Assembly (NCBI GenBank): GCA_026416455.1
Contig: JAOAFE010000004.1
Span: 1-64,000 of the forward strand
Direction of reading: 5' to 3'
From: Syntrophales bacterium
Lineage (GTDB): Bacteria; Desulfobacterota; Syntrophia; Syntrophales; UBA8958
Length of the DNA: 64,000 nucleotides
In this document: piece by piece, positions 1-9,282 of the stretch
How the letters are laid out: the number at the start of each line of letters is the position of its first letter
Numbering within the stretch: the stretch's first letter is position 1
Notes under the pieces: generated by a model
Databases searched by the model: none
What the model was told of the DNA's origin: nothing
The model's input: only the letters and a program-made list of their open reading frames with translations
Program-made: the position numbers and the translations under genes

Positions 1-129
1 ACTCTACTCGTAAGCACAGAGAGGCAGTTGGCAGCGGCGGAATTCGCCGAGCGGGCTGCCTACATCAGGTTGAAGAAAGCGACCGGGGTGCTTATTTCTG
101 AAATACTCGAAGGAACACATAAATCTTAG
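1..129 (+). CDS. TolC-family outer membrane efflux protein, C-terminal fragment (cut by window edge)
   Basis: The first frame is open from base 1 to a TAG at 127-129 and encodes 42 residues, too short for the ORF track. The peptide (RQLAAAEFAERAAYIRLKKATGVL) has the Ala/Arg/Leu-rich helical pattern and the closing KATG typical of the last coiled-coil helix of TolC/OprM-type outer-membrane channels. Adaptor and RND pump genes follow directly (12-bp gap), so this is very likely the channel of the same tripartite pump. The start lies outside the window. The call rests on a short stretch plus context. Confidence 0.7.
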   Translation, partial: TLLVSTERQLAAAEFAERAAYIRLKKATGVLISEILEGTHKS

Positions 130-141
130 GAGGGATCAGGT

Positions 142-1221
142 TTGAAAAAAAGCAAAATAGGAATAACGCTCCTCTTTTGTTTGCTGGTTCTCTTTATAAT
201 TGCCGGTTGCGCAAAGAAAGAGGAAAAAAAGAAGGTCGAGAGGGTAATCAACGTTCAGGTGGCGACCGTCAACACCAAGACCTTACGTCCCTATGTTGAA
301 ACCGTGGGCACACTTAAGCCTTTCGAGGAGGTAATGGTCAGTGCGGAAGTTGAGGGAATAGTGGAGAGGATAGATGTCATTGAGGGAAGCAAGGTTAAAA
401 AAGGGGAGCTTTTGGTCAAGATAAAAGATACAGATTATCGTTTGAACTTACGTCAGACGGAGGCCGTTTTAAAGCAAGCAGAGGCTAATTTAACCAATAT
501 TACACAAGAATTCAGGCGAAAAGAGGCTCTCTTTAAAGAAGAGTTGGTGACGAAGCAGCAGTTCGATGACGTTTCGGCCCGTCTCGAAGTGGCGAGAAGT
601 GAGGTAGAAAGGGCCCGCTCAGCCCACGATTTGGCGAAAGAGAGGTTGCAAAAGACGAACATCTCAGCCCCCTTGTCGGGAGCCGTGAAAGAAAAAAAGG
701 TCAATGCCGGGGACTACGTCCGCAGTGGATCCCCCCTCGTGAGAATAATTTCGACCCATCCCCTTCTGCTGAATTTCTCGGTCGTAGAAAAGGACTGGAA
801 GCAGTTGAAGATTGGTCAAGAAGTGAGTTTTAGGGTGGACAGCGCTCCCGGCCGTCTATTTTCCGGAAGAATCCGTAACTTATATGCCGATCTCGATGAG
901 AGAACGAGAACTCTTCAGGCAGAGGCACTGGTGCCCAACCCCAAAGAAGAACTGAAACCCGGTCTCTTTGCCCGGGTGACCGTGTTTATAGGTGCACCGG
1001 AAGAGAAGATCGTGGTTCCGATCAATGCGCTGCTCTATGAAGGTACCCAGGTTCGGGTATTCACGGTAGAAGAGGGGAGGGCTAAAGAAAGAGTCATCAA
1101 AACTGGCCAAAAATATGGAGATATGATGGAAATAGTTGATGGACTGAAGACGGGAGAAACCCTCGTCGTTGTCGGACAGAATAATTTAGCGCCAGGGGCA
1201 AAGGTGCATGTGGCTCGCTAG
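142..1221 (+). CDS. RND efflux periplasmic adaptor (membrane fusion protein), lipoprotein
   Basis: This AcrA/MexA/MdtA-family adaptor of 359 aa links the inner-membrane pump to the outer-membrane channel. A lipoprotein signal ends in the lipobox IAGC, giving lipid-modified Cys23. Then come a lipoyl/barrel-sandwich half (VEGIVERIDVIEGSKVKKGELL), an alpha-hairpin of about residues 100-170, the second lipoyl half (SAPLSGAVKEKKVNAGDYV), and beta-barrel and membrane-proximal domains. The start is a TTG preceded by AGGAGGG at 128-134, which overlaps the stop of the upstream channel gene. The 3' end overlaps the pump gene by 14 bp, so the genes are surely co-transcribed. The substrate cannot be read from the sequence. 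Confidence 0.93.
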   Translation: MKKSKIGITLLFCLLVLFIIAGCAKKEEKKKVERVINVQVATVNTKTLRPYVETVGTLKPFEEVMVSAEVEGIVERIDVIEGSKVKKGELLVKIKDTDYRLNLRQTEAVLKQAEANLTNITQEFRRKEALFKEELVTKQQFDDVSARLEVARSEVERARSAHDLAKERLQKTNISAPLSGAVKEKKVNAGDYVRSGSPLVRIISTHPLLLNFSVVEKDWKQLKIGQEVSFRVDSAPGRLFSGRIRNLYADLDERTRTLQAEALVPNPKEELKPGLFARVTVFIGAPEEKIVVPINALLYEGTQVRVFTVEEGRAKERVIKTGQKYGDMMEIVDGLKTGETLVVVGQNNLAPGAKVHVAR

Positions 1222-4200
1222 GACGTCCATCAAGCGTCCCGTTTTTGCCACGATGATCATCATGGCCCTGGTGGTCTTAGGCGTCGTGAGCTATCCGGAG
1301 ATCGGTGTTGATCTCTTTCCCCGTGTCGAATTCCCTATTGTAAACATCATTACGACTTTAAAAGGCGCCAGTCCCGAAATCATGGATATCGATGTGACAG
1401 ACCGCATAGAAGAAGCCGTAAACACCATCAACGGGGTTAAATCTATAACTTCTACCAGTTCCGAAGGGGTCTCGTCGATTACAGTTGAGTTTGTTTTGGA
1501 GCGGGATATCGATCTTGCCGTGCAGGACGTGAGAGAAAAGATCTCTCTCGTTCGCAACAAACTTCCTACCGACATTGCCGAGCCCATTATTCAGAAGGTG
1601 GATACGGATGCGACGCCGGTTATGTATTTGAGCCTTTCGGGTCAGAGGTCGGTAAGAGAGCTATCTACCTATGCGGATGAAGTATTGAAGGAACAACTCC
1701 AGCGCATCAATGGGGTAGGTGCCTTGCGCCTTTTCGGACTTCGGCTCAGGCAGGTGAGAATCTGGCTCGATGCCGATCGGATGAGGGCATACAATATTTC
1801 CGCTACCGATGTCGCTCAGGTCCTAGCTCGTGAAAATATTGAACTGCCTGGCGGTCGCATAGAAGAGGCGGTTAAAGAGTACGGGGTAAAGGTGAAGGGA
1901 GAAATACCCTCGGCCCAGGCGTTCAACGAGTTAATAGTCGGCTGGTATCGGGGAGCACCGGTGCGGATAAAGGACATTGGCCGCGCTGAAGACGGAATGG
2001 ATGAGAAAAGGACTATTTCCCGTTTTAACGGTGTACCTTCCGTCAATATTGCCATTCAGAAACAGTCGGGTACGAATACGGTCGAGGTCATCGACCGGGT
2101 AAAAGAAGAGTTAAAGAGGATTCGTCGCCAACTTCCCCCCGGCATGCAACTCAACATCGCCTTCGACCAGTCTATTTTCATCAAGCGCTCTATCCGCGAA
2201 GTCCAGTATCATCTTATTTTAGGGGGGATCTTAGCCGTTTTGGCTATTTTGCTCTTTTTGAAAAATATGCGGGTGACGCTGATCAGTGCCGTGGCGCTCC
2301 CCGTTTCCGTTATCTCGACTTTTACCATCATGCGGGCCTTCGGTTTCACCTTCAACAACATGACAATGTTGGGGCTTACATTATCGGTCGGCATTCTCAT
2401 CGATGATGCTATTATCGTGATAGAAAACATCTATCGCCATATCGAAAAGGGTATGGAGCCGCGTGAGGCCGCTAATTTTGCCACTTCTGAAATTGGCCTC
2501 GCCGTTATGGCGACGACCTTGGCTATCGTCGTCATCTTTTTGCCCGTCGCTTTTATGAAAGGCATTATCGGACGTTTTTTCATGTCCTTTGCGTTAACCG
2601 TTGTCTTTGCCGTTCTCGTGTCCCTGCTCGTTTCTTTTACCCTAACTCCCATGCTTGCCTCCATCTATCTCCGGGCACGACACGGGCAGGAAAAGAGAAT
2701 CCCCATCTTCAGTAACTTGGGAGACATGTTCGAAAGGGGATATTACCGCTTGGAGAGGTTTTATCGACGACTGCTCGATTTCACCCTTGAACATAGAGGT
2801 AAGATTTTGATCTCCGCCCTCGTCGTGTTTATTTTCAGTCTGTTCATGACGCGTTTTATGGGGAAAGAGTTTGTGCCGCCGGAAGATCAGGGACGGTTTC
2901 TCGTCAGATTAGAGGCCCCTATTGATTACTCCGTCGAAAAGGTCAATGAGCTCTTTTCCAAAGCCGAGGCCATTGTACGTTCCCTGCCAGAAGTGGAATC
3001 GGTGAATTATCTCCAGGGGTTGGGTCCCGGTGGGTCAGGGCAGGTCAACCGCGGTGTGATTATGGTCAATCTGATCGAGAAAAAAAAGCGAAAGAGGAGC
3101 CAAGAAGAAATCAAGGCCGATCTAAGAAGGAAGATGAGAGAAATCCCGGGTCTTAAGGGTATGGCCGAGGATGTGGCCTTCATCTCCGGATTGGGACGCA
3201 ACGTACCGATTCAGTTTACCCTTCGGGGAGGTGACATCAACCTTTTGACCTCTTATACCAAGCAATTTGTGTCGGAACTTTCACATATACCGGGTATCGT
3301 GGATATTGATACTTCTCTAGAAGCGGGGAAGCCAGAGTTAAAGGTTTTCATTGACCGGGAAAAGGCAGCGGCCCTCGGTGTGAGCGTTGCTTCCATTACT
3401 GAAGCCATAAATCTGCTCGTAAGCGGTGAGGTGGATATCACCAAATTCAAAGACGAGGGGCGGGGCCGTAGATACGATTTGCGAATAAGATTATTTCCCG
3501 ACGATCGCCGTGATTTTTCGGATCTGGGCAAGATTTGTGTACGGGCGAAAGATGGAACGTTGGTTGAACTGGCCAACCTTATAACACTTCAAGAAGGGGG
3601 GGCGCCCAGTACCATCTGGCGTGTGGACCGACAGAGGGCACAGATCGTATACGCCAACTTGGAAAACAAGCCTTTAGGACAGGCTAAGGAAGAAATTGAT
3701 GCCCTTGCGGCTCGAATTTTACCACCTGATATCTCCACTCTGTATAAGGGACACGCCGATACGATGCAAGAATCGTTTTACTACCTTATCTTTGCCCTTA
3801 TTTTGGGGATAGTACTTGCGTACATGGTGCTCGCGGCACAATTTGAAAGTTTTATTCATCCCTTTACCATTCTCCTCTCCATGCCCCTTTCGCTCATTGG
3901 GGCTTTTGGGGCTTTAATGCTGACGGGAAAGACGATTAATATCTTCAGTATGATCGGTCTCATTCTCCTTATGGGCTTGGTCAAGAAAAATGCCATTCTT
4001 CTCGTGGATTACACCAATACCCTGCGCGGGCGGGGTCTTCCGCGAAGAGAGGCCATTAAGGAGGCGGGACCGGTGAGATTGCGACCCATTCTAATGACGA
4101 CCTTTGCCATGGTTTTCGGTATGGTGCCCGTAGCCTTTGGCGTGGGAGAAGGGGCAGAAACCCGTTCCCCGATGGGAGTGGCCGTCATCGGCGGCCTTTT

Positions 4201-4297
4201 GACATCTCTTTTCCTTACCTTACTGGTCGTACCAGCGGCTTATGACCTGTTCGACGAGTGGATAGGAAAGCTGAGAGGGAGAAATAATGGTCGGTGA
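1208..4297 (+). CDS. RND (HAE1/AcrB-type) efflux pump, inner-membrane transporter
   Basis: At 1029 aa this is full length for a proton-driven AcrB/MexB-family pump. The N-terminus (SIKRPVFATMIIMALVVLG) is the usual first transmembrane helix after an Arg-Pro. The TM4 motif GILIDDAIIVIEN carries the two adjacent Asp of the proton relay. Two large periplasmic loops and the C-terminal repeat (LILLMGLVKKNAILLVDYTN) fit the two-fold repeated 12-TM architecture. It overlaps the adaptor by 14 bp and the next gene by 11 bp. With the adaptor and TolC fragment it forms a tripartite envelope efflux system. No regulator lies beside it in the window. Confidence 0.95.
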   Translation: MWLARTSIKRPVFATMIIMALVVLGVVSYPEIGVDLFPRVEFPIVNIITTLKGASPEIMDIDVTDRIEEAVNTINGVKSITSTSSEGVSSITVEFVLERDIDLAVQDVREKISLVRNKLPTDIAEPIIQKVDTDATPVMYLSLSGQRSVRELSTYADEVLKEQLQRINGVGALRLFGLRLRQVRIWLDADRMRAYNISATDVAQVLARENIELPGGRIEEAVKEYGVKVKGEIPSAQAFNELIVGWYRGAPVRIKDIGRAEDGMDEKRTISRFNGVPSVNIAIQKQSGTNTVEVIDRVKEELKRIRRQLPPGMQLNIAFDQSIFIKRSIREVQYHLILGGILAVLAILLFLKNMRVTLISAVALPVSVISTFTIMRAFGFTFNNMTMLGLTLSVGILIDDAIIVIENIYRHIEKGMEPREAANFATSEIGLAVMATTLAIVVIFLPVAFMKGIIGRFFMSFALTVVFAVLVSLLVSFTLTPMLASIYLRARHGQEKRIPIFSNLGDMFERGYYRLERFYRRLLDFTLEHRGKILISALVVFIFSLFMTRFMGKEFVPPEDQGRFLVRLEAPIDYSVEKVNELFSKAEAIVRSLPEVESVNYLQGLGPGGSGQVNRGVIMVNLIEKKKRKRSQEEIKADLRRKMREIPGLKGMAEDVAFISGLGRNVPIQFTLRGGDINLLTSYTKQFVSELSHIPGIVDIDTSLEAGKPELKVFIDREKAAALGVSVASITEAINLLVSGEVDITKFKDEGRGRRYDLRIRLFPDDRRDFSDLGKICVRAKDGTLVELANLITLQEGGAPSTIWRVDRQRAQIVYANLENKPLGQAKEEIDALAARILPPDISTLYKGHADTMQESFYYLIFALILGIVLAYMVLAAQFESFIHPFTILLSMPLSLIGAFGALMLTGKTINIFSMIGLILLMGLVKKNAILLVDYTNTLRGRGLPRREAIKEAGPVRLRPILMTTFAMVFGMVPVAFGVGEGAETRSPMGVAVIGGLLTSLFLTLLVVPAAYDLFDEWIGKLRGRNNGR

Positions 4298-5924
4298 AAG
4301 GCAAACGCGCAGACAGAAAGATATAGGTCGCCTTAAAAGGGAAAGGATGGAGCGGATCCAGCCAGCACGGGGGAGATTAATAAAACAGGATACGGTTGTT
4401 CAGAAGGCAAAGGGGGTTTTTAACCGCCGAGAAATCAAGGAGCTTAAATTACACGGCCTGAACAAAGAAGAGGCCTTTAGACAATACGCTTTACTCCAAG
4501 CGGGTACCTCTTTTGTCAAGCTTCATCGCCCAGCCCGCTTGGGTGATGGCATCCTTGTCATAGAAGAGAAAGATTATGCGCGCCTTGTCTCGTTGCATGA
4601 AGAGGCCATGGCTTGTGGGAGAATGCTCAAGTTCGTTCCGGCCTCGGGGGCGGCGACAAGAATGTTTCAGGATTGGTACGATTTACTGGGGAAAAGCAGA
4701 CAAGGTCTCATAACCCCCTCGGTGCTCGACCATCTTGAACGTTATCCCTTCTATCCTGAAATTAGAGAGGCTTCGCTACGACGGGGCATTAATCTAGACG
4801 ACCGAGAGGTGAGAGTAAAAAGGCTGACGGAGATATTGGAGACAATTTTGGGTCCGGGTGGTCTCAATTACGGGGATATGCCCAAAGCCCTCATTCCTTT
4901 CCATCGTTATTCAACGGGCGTCCGTACGGCTTTAGAGGAACATCTATTAGAAGCGGCGCATTACGTATGCGATAGTAATCATGTCGCTCGCCTGCATTTT
5001 ACCGTTCAGGCGGATCACGAAGGGCGGTTTAGAGAATTCCTTTCCTCGGTGATTACCAATTATGAAAAGACCTGCGGGGTAACTTTTGAAATTACCATTT
5101 CAAGCCAAAGTTCCGATACAGATGCGATTGCCCTAAACGAGCGGGGTGAGGTGCTAAAAGACGAAAACGGTAGAATAGTTTTCCGTCCGGGGGGGCACGG
5201 TGCCTTGCTTAAGAATCTGCAGGCTCTGGGCGGGGATATAGTTTTTGTAAAGAACATTGACAACGTGGTGCGAGAAGAGCATCTCTCCCCCGTGGTCTTC
5301 TGGCATAAGCTCATGGGTGGTTTTCTCCTGGAAACGGAAAAGAAAGTACACCACCTTTTAAAGGAGGTAAAGGAAGGGAGATTGGATGAAGCCCACGCCT
5401 TTGTAGAAGAGGTGTTAGACCTGAAAATATCGGAAAAAATAGCGCCTGTAAGTAGTGAGGAAAAAAAGGAAATCCTGTACGATCTGTTGCACCGCCCGAT
5501 CAGGGTTGCCGGTATGGTGAAAAACGAGGGCGAACCGGGCGGAGGACCATTTTGGGTAGAGATGCCGGAAGGTGACATAGCGCTCCAAATTGTCGAAGAG
5601 GTTCAGGTCAATACCCGTTCGGCGGAGCAGCAGAAAAAATGGCAAGAAGCCACCCATTTCAACCCCGTCGATATGGTCTTAAGCTTACGGGATGAGGAGG
5701 GAAAGAATTACGATTTATCGTACTTTGCCGATCCGCGGATGGCGATAGTGACGCGCAAAACGTTTCGGGGAAAACCCATCCGGGTCCTTGAACATCCAGG
5801 CCTGTGGAATGGGGGTATGGCCAGATGGCTCACCTTTTTCGTCGAGATCCCTTCCTTCACCTTCAATCCGGTAAAGACTTGTGCCGACCTTCTTCGGCCC
5901 GCCCATCAGCCTTCCGAAAAATAG
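4287..5924 (+). CDS. DUF4301 family protein
   Basis: This 545-aa protein carries the signature FVPASGAATRMFQDWY near residues 117-132. It also has PFHRYSTGVRTALEEHL and long conserved stretches (IVFRPGGHGALLKNL, DNVVREEHLSPVVFWHKLMGG) that I associate with the DUF4301 family. The PGGHGALL-type glycine motifs recall nucleotidyltransferase/pyrophosphorylase folds, but that is inference and the function is unknown. The annotated ATG overlaps the pump gene by 11 bp; internal Met21 is an alternative start, since the first 20 residues are basic and poorly family-like. Its 3' end overlaps the convergent nucleotidyltransferase gene by 62 bp, so both C-termini are read from the same DNA. Confidence 0.8.
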   Translation: MVGERQTRRQKDIGRLKRERMERIQPARGRLIKQDTVVQKAKGVFNRREIKELKLHGLNKEEAFRQYALLQAGTSFVKLHRPARLGDGILVIEEKDYARLVSLHEEAMACGRMLKFVPASGAATRMFQDWYDLLGKSRQGLITPSVLDHLERYPFYPEIREASLRRGINLDDREVRVKRLTEILETILGPGGLNYGDMPKALIPFHRYSTGVRTALEEHLLEAAHYVCDSNHVARLHFTVQADHEGRFREFLSSVITNYEKTCGVTFEITISSQSSDTDAIALNERGEVLKDENGRIVFRPGGHGALLKNLQALGGDIVFVKNIDNVVREEHLSPVVFWHKLMGGFLLETEKKVHHLLKEVKEGRLDEAHAFVEEVLDLKISEKIAPVSSEEKKEILYDLLHRPIRVAGMVKNEGEPGGGPFWVEMPEGDIALQIVEEVQVNTRSAEQQKKWQEATHFNPVDMVLSLRDEEGKNYDLSYFADPRMAIVTRKTFRGKPIRVLEHPGLWNGGMARWLTFFVEIPSFTFNPVKTCADLLRPAHQPSEK

Positions 5925-7074
5925 CGATCATCAACTTTGTTACGAGTCGGCTTATTTCCATGATGCGTGATAGGTAGATTTTCCAACGGGGAAGTGAGGC
6001 TTTTCTCATCCTCTGCTGCCCAATTTTTAGGGGAGGAAAAATCGTACGGAAAACGAAGTGGAACTTTCCTTTCATGCCCGGTACCAATGATAAGTAAAGG
6101 GGATAACTTAAGCCTCTCATCCTGATGCCCCTCTTGATTAACTTGAGGTACAAATACTGCAAATGGTGCAGAGGGATGGGTTTAAACTGTTCTTGAATGG
6201 ACAAGGGTACGACCGCTGGGTCCCAGTAACTTAGGTGCACCAATCCGAAATAGACGAAGGGGAAGAGACCAGATAACAAGGCCATTTTTCTTACATAGCT
6301 CCAATCGATTGTCCCCTTCTTTAAGACGAGGGAAAGGTCGTAAAGGAGGATGAGGCGATCGAAGGCATGATTCACCCTCAAGCCATGTTCCGTTAAGTGC
6401 AAAATCATGTGCTCCCCAGAAGGTATGCGGCTTTCAACCCCTTCAATGAGGACGATTTCCGACTGTTGCCAGAGGTCGGCTACAGGGTACTGGATGGACG
6501 GGGGAAAGGGAACGGATGTATTGATCGGATACCAGTGGAGATGAATGATGGGACGCTCATCCGGTGTATGGTATTCCAAGCTCGAGAGATAGCCAGGAGG
6601 ATTGGTCAGGGCTTTTTTTAAGGTGGTATCGACGGGCGAATAGTGTATCGATGATAGATAGTCATGGGCGGCATCGACATCCTCTCTCTTGACGAGAACA
6701 TCCACATCCGTCAGGCGGCGTGTAGCCGGGTGCGGGTAATAGAAGAGAGATAAAGCCAGGCCTTTTAAGATTACGTGTTCGATTCCTCGGTCATTAAAGC
6801 CTTGCAGGACCGACGCTGTATCGAGAGTGAGTCGAAAATTCCTTCCCAGATTGAGAAGAAAAAAATCTTCCAATGTGCCTAAGGTTTGGGTAGAAAATTT
6901 CGCCGCATAACCTTTTTTCTTTAAAAGGTAGTAGGCAAGGGGCGCAAGATCCTCGGCCAATATACGTTCGACGAGATAGGTTTCCGGCACCGGGAGGTCA
7001 TTCCACTTGTCCCACTCCTCAGAGAAGAGAAACCATTGAAGCCAGTGATCTAGAGCCGGGAGATTTTTTTTCAT
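5863..7074 (-). CDS. Nucleotidyltransferase-family protein (NTP_transf_5-like), last gene of radical SAM/PqqD cassette
   Basis: The 403-aa protein contains HVILKGLALSLFYYPHPATRRLTDVDVLVKREDVDAA at about residues 100-137. This is the pattern of the uncharacterised nucleotidyltransferase family PF14907 (KG...Y....R...DxDxLV) with its paired acidic residues. The ORF track start (7194) runs back into the upstream radical SAM gene. The internal ATG at 7074 forms a 4-bp ATGA overlap with that gene's stop and is preferred. Members of this family recur beside PqqD-like and HprK-like proteins in peptide-modification clusters (established association). Here it may modify the peptide or a carrier (inference). 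The 3' end overlaps the convergent DUF4301 gene. Confidence 0.75.
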   Translation of the reverse strand: MKKNLPALDHWLQWFLFSEEWDKWNDLPVPETYLVERILAEDLAPLAYYLLKKKGYAAKFSTQTLGTLEDFFLLNLGRNFRLTLDTASVLQGFNDRGIEHVILKGLALSLFYYPHPATRRLTDVDVLVKREDVDAAHDYLSSIHYSPVDTTLKKALTNPPGYLSSLEYHTPDERPIIHLHWYPINTSVPFPPSIQYPVADLWQQSEIVLIEGVESRIPSGEHMILHLTEHGLRVNHAFDRLILLYDLSLVLKKGTIDWSYVRKMALLSGLFPFVYFGLVHLSYWDPAVVPLSIQEQFKPIPLHHLQYLYLKLIKRGIRMRGLSYPLYLSLVPGMKGKFHFVFRTIFPPLKIGQQRMRKASLPRWKIYLSRIMEISRLVTKLMIAIFRKADGRAEEGRHKSLPD

Positions 7075-8168
7075 TTCCCGCCAGAGAGGGACGTCAATCG
7101 AGAAGTTGGAAAGAGGCCTTGAGCCTCTGCCTCTTCGCAGAACCAGAAGGGGGACCACACATCGCGTCTTCGATAGAAATTCTGTGCGAGACAACTACCA
7201 AGACAGATGCCTTTTAAAATACAGCGACGGCAAGTTCCCTTGAGCCGGCCAGGTAAACCTCTCCTGATCTCTTTTAGGATTTTGCTTTCCGACCATATTT
7301 CTTTCACGGAATGGTCTTGGGCCCGGCCGAAGACCATCTCTTTTACAATTTCCCCTATGCCACATAGAGCGTAAGAGCCATCGGCGAGGAGTCCCAAGAT
7401 GCCCAAGATGCCACAGGTCGCACAGGCGTCACCTTTTTGGCTGAAAATTTGGCTCAAGGGACGAAAAGCAAGTGGTAGATGAACCGAGACGGGGAGGGCG
7501 GGGGAGGTAAGCTCTTCATCGACCATACGACTTATGGTGAGAATTTCCTCTACCGGGACAGCGCCACCGCGGGAAAAAATTTTTTTCCCCCTTGCGACCG
7601 GTTGCAAACAGTTGATTTTAACGGAGCAGGCCCCTACCTCCTGTGCCAGCTTCACTATTGCTGTCACTTCTTCTTTGTTCGACTCCATCAGGGTAAAGAT
7701 AATCTGCGGTCGAAGATTCGAGCTCACTAACCTCTCGATACCACTGATCGTGTGTTTAAAAGCACCTTTCACGTTTCTTATGTGGTCATTGGTTTCCGGT
7801 GTGGCGCCGTCCAGACTTACGGAAACATGCAGAACTGAATGCTCGCAAAGAGCGGCGACCACGTTTTCGCCGATCAGGGTGCCGTTTGTTTCCAAAGTCA
7901 GCTCGAGATTTAGTCTCCTTATCGTTGACAGTATTTTTATTAGCTCCGGGTGTAAAAGGGGCTCACCACCTGTCAATTTAACTCCCTTGAGCCCCAGTGG
8001 GAGTGCCTCCTCAAGAATGTGCGAAAACAGCTCCGCATTCAAATAATTAACGCCTTTCTCCTGAGCAATATAATGCGGCTTAATCCAACAGTGACGGCAC
8101 CGTAAATTGCATCCATCGGTGATGTAGCTGTAGAGATAATGAAGGGGGGGTATTTCTTTCTCATCCAT
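7071..8168 (-). CDS. Radical SAM/SPASM protein, SynChlorMet ScmF-like
   Basis: The 365-aa radical SAM enzyme has the [4Fe-4S] motif CNLRCRHC at about residues 19-26. It has the SAM-binding GGEPLLHPE and a C-terminal SPASM-type Cys cluster (CATCG, CGIG, CRRCILKGICLGSC). It opens with LHYLYSYITDGCNLRCRHCWIKP, which I recall as typical of ScmF of the SynChlorMet cassette. PqqE-like SPASM enzymes usually modify a ribosomal peptide. It overlaps the upstream radical SAM gene by 8 bp and the downstream nucleotidyltransferase by 4 bp, so translation is coupled. The subfamily name needs a TIGR04251 HMM test; membership of radical SAM/SPASM is secure. Confidence 0.82.
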   Translation of the reverse strand: MDEKEIPPLHYLYSYITDGCNLRCRHCWIKPHYIAQEKGVNYLNAELFSHILEEALPLGLKGVKLTGGEPLLHPELIKILSTIRRLNLELTLETNGTLIGENVVAALCEHSVLHVSVSLDGATPETNDHIRNVKGAFKHTISGIERLVSSNLRPQIIFTLMESNKEEVTAIVKLAQEVGACSVKINCLQPVARGKKIFSRGGAVPVEEILTISRMVDEELTSPALPVSVHLPLAFRPLSQIFSQKGDACATCGILGILGLLADGSYALCGIGEIVKEMVFGRAQDHSVKEIWSESKILKEIRRGLPGRLKGTCRRCILKGICLGSCLAQNFYRRRDVWSPFWFCEEAEAQGLFPTSRLTSLSGGK

Positions 8169-9282
8169 GTAACCGATTCCACCTTTCGGGAAGATGCCCC
8201 CCTTTTTTTAAAAAGAGGAAGAGGCAGCCTTCGGGACTGGGATGGTTAATCTCTCCAAAGTGGGTATAGGCCGTGGCTGGGCAATTTCCCGTACAGGAGG
8301 AAAGATAGGGGCAGTCCCGGCAAAAGGAAAAGGTGGCGAGGGGTATGTGCTGGCGGTTTCGCAGGAGAGAAAGGGTGGGGTGGTTCCGCCAAATCGTAAG
8401 GAGAGGATCTCGATTGATGCGACCGAGAGGCAGATGGCTTAACTGTTGACAGGGGATGAGCATTCCGTCGGCACGCACGGCCAGTGTTTCAAATGGGCCA
8501 CGGCAGCCGCTTAAATATCCACCTCCGGCCGGGGGCGTAATCCGACCCCATCGGGCCTCTTCCATCGCACGCCAGGTATAACCATCGGCGAGAGGTCCTG
8601 CCGTCGCATTAACCTGTCCTGGAAAAAGATCTGAGATTTCAAGCATGATCTCCATCGCCGCCGCATACTCAGGTGGGGTAAGCTGCGTAATGGAGGCGTG
8701 GCGCCGGCATAAGCCCATATGGGAGGCCGAGTTGGTAGAGAAGGATGGGAGCCTCAATTCTTCCAGGATAAAGCGGGCGATGGATTTTAATTGGAGATAG
8801 TTTTTTCGATGAATTGTCACCCGAACGACGGGTGTTAATCCAACCTCCTGTAAGGCCTGAATTCCTTTCACGGCTTTATCAAAACTGCCCTTGCCTCGGA
8901 AGGAGTCGTGAGTTTCTGCGTCCGCCCCATCGAGGGAAATTTGAATGTAATCCAATCTACCGCTTTTCTGGAGGAACTGGGCTATTTTGTTGTCAATGAG
9001 GGTGCCGTTCGACAGGATGGCAAATCGGATGGGATGGCGTTTTAGATCGATGAGGAGATCGAGAAAATCGTGCCGTGCGAAGGGCTCTCCTCCCGAGAAA
9101 ACGACCCGCATTATACCCGCCCGGCCCAGCTCTTCAAAGAATTGCCGCCACTCGAAAAAAGGTATATCTTCTTCCACATCAGCGGCCGAGGTAAAGTGAC
9201 TACAGTAGGTACACCTTAAATTACACCGACTGGTGATTTCGATATCTATATAGCGTGGAGACCGCATGACAGCGGCCGTCAT
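8161..9282 (-). CDS. Radical SAM/SPASM protein, SynChlorMet ScmE-like
   Basis: The 373-aa protein has CNLRCTYC near residue 20, GGEPFARHD, the ISLDGADAETHD segment of radical SAM barrels, and a C-terminal SPASM array (CRGPFETLAVRADGMLIPC, CRDCPYLSSCTGNC, late Cys). The stretch YCSHFTSAADVEEDIPFFEW closely resembles what I know of ScmE proteins (TIGR04250). It probably acts on a ribosomally made peptide together with the adjacent PqqD-like protein. Its ATG overlaps the PqqD-like stop by 4 bp (ATGA), and its 3' end overlaps the second radical SAM gene. No precursor gene was found beside it. Confidence 0.85.
   Translation of the reverse strand: MTAAVMRSPRYIDIEITSRCNLRCTYCSHFTSAADVEEDIPFFEWRQFFEELGRAGIMRVVFSGGEPFARHDFLDLLIDLKRHPIRFAILSNGTLIDNKIAQFLQKSGRLDYIQISLDGADAETHDSFRGKGSFDKAVKGIQALQEVGLTPVVRVTIHRKNYLQLKSIARFILEELRLPSFSTNSASHMGLCRRHASITQLTPPEYAAAMEIMLEISDLFPGQVNATAGPLADGYTWRAMEEARWGRITPPAGGGYLSGCRGPFETLAVRADGMLIPCQQLSHLPLGRINRDPLLTIWRNHPTLSLLRNRQHIPLATFSFCRDCPYLSSCTGNCPATAYTHFGEINHPSPEGCLFLFLKKGGHLPERWNRLHG

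Noticed and set aside
5060-5578. 172-aa minus-strand ORF within the DUF4301 gene
   Set aside because: Low-complexity Ser/Phe/Arg composition, antisense to a conserved protein, no ribosome-binding site seen.
7534-8046. 170-aa plus-strand ORF opposite the radical SAM gene, considered as a possible cassette precursor
   Set aside because: Composition is that of an antisense shadow, it is on the opposite strand from the operon, and it covers the conserved radical SAM motifs.
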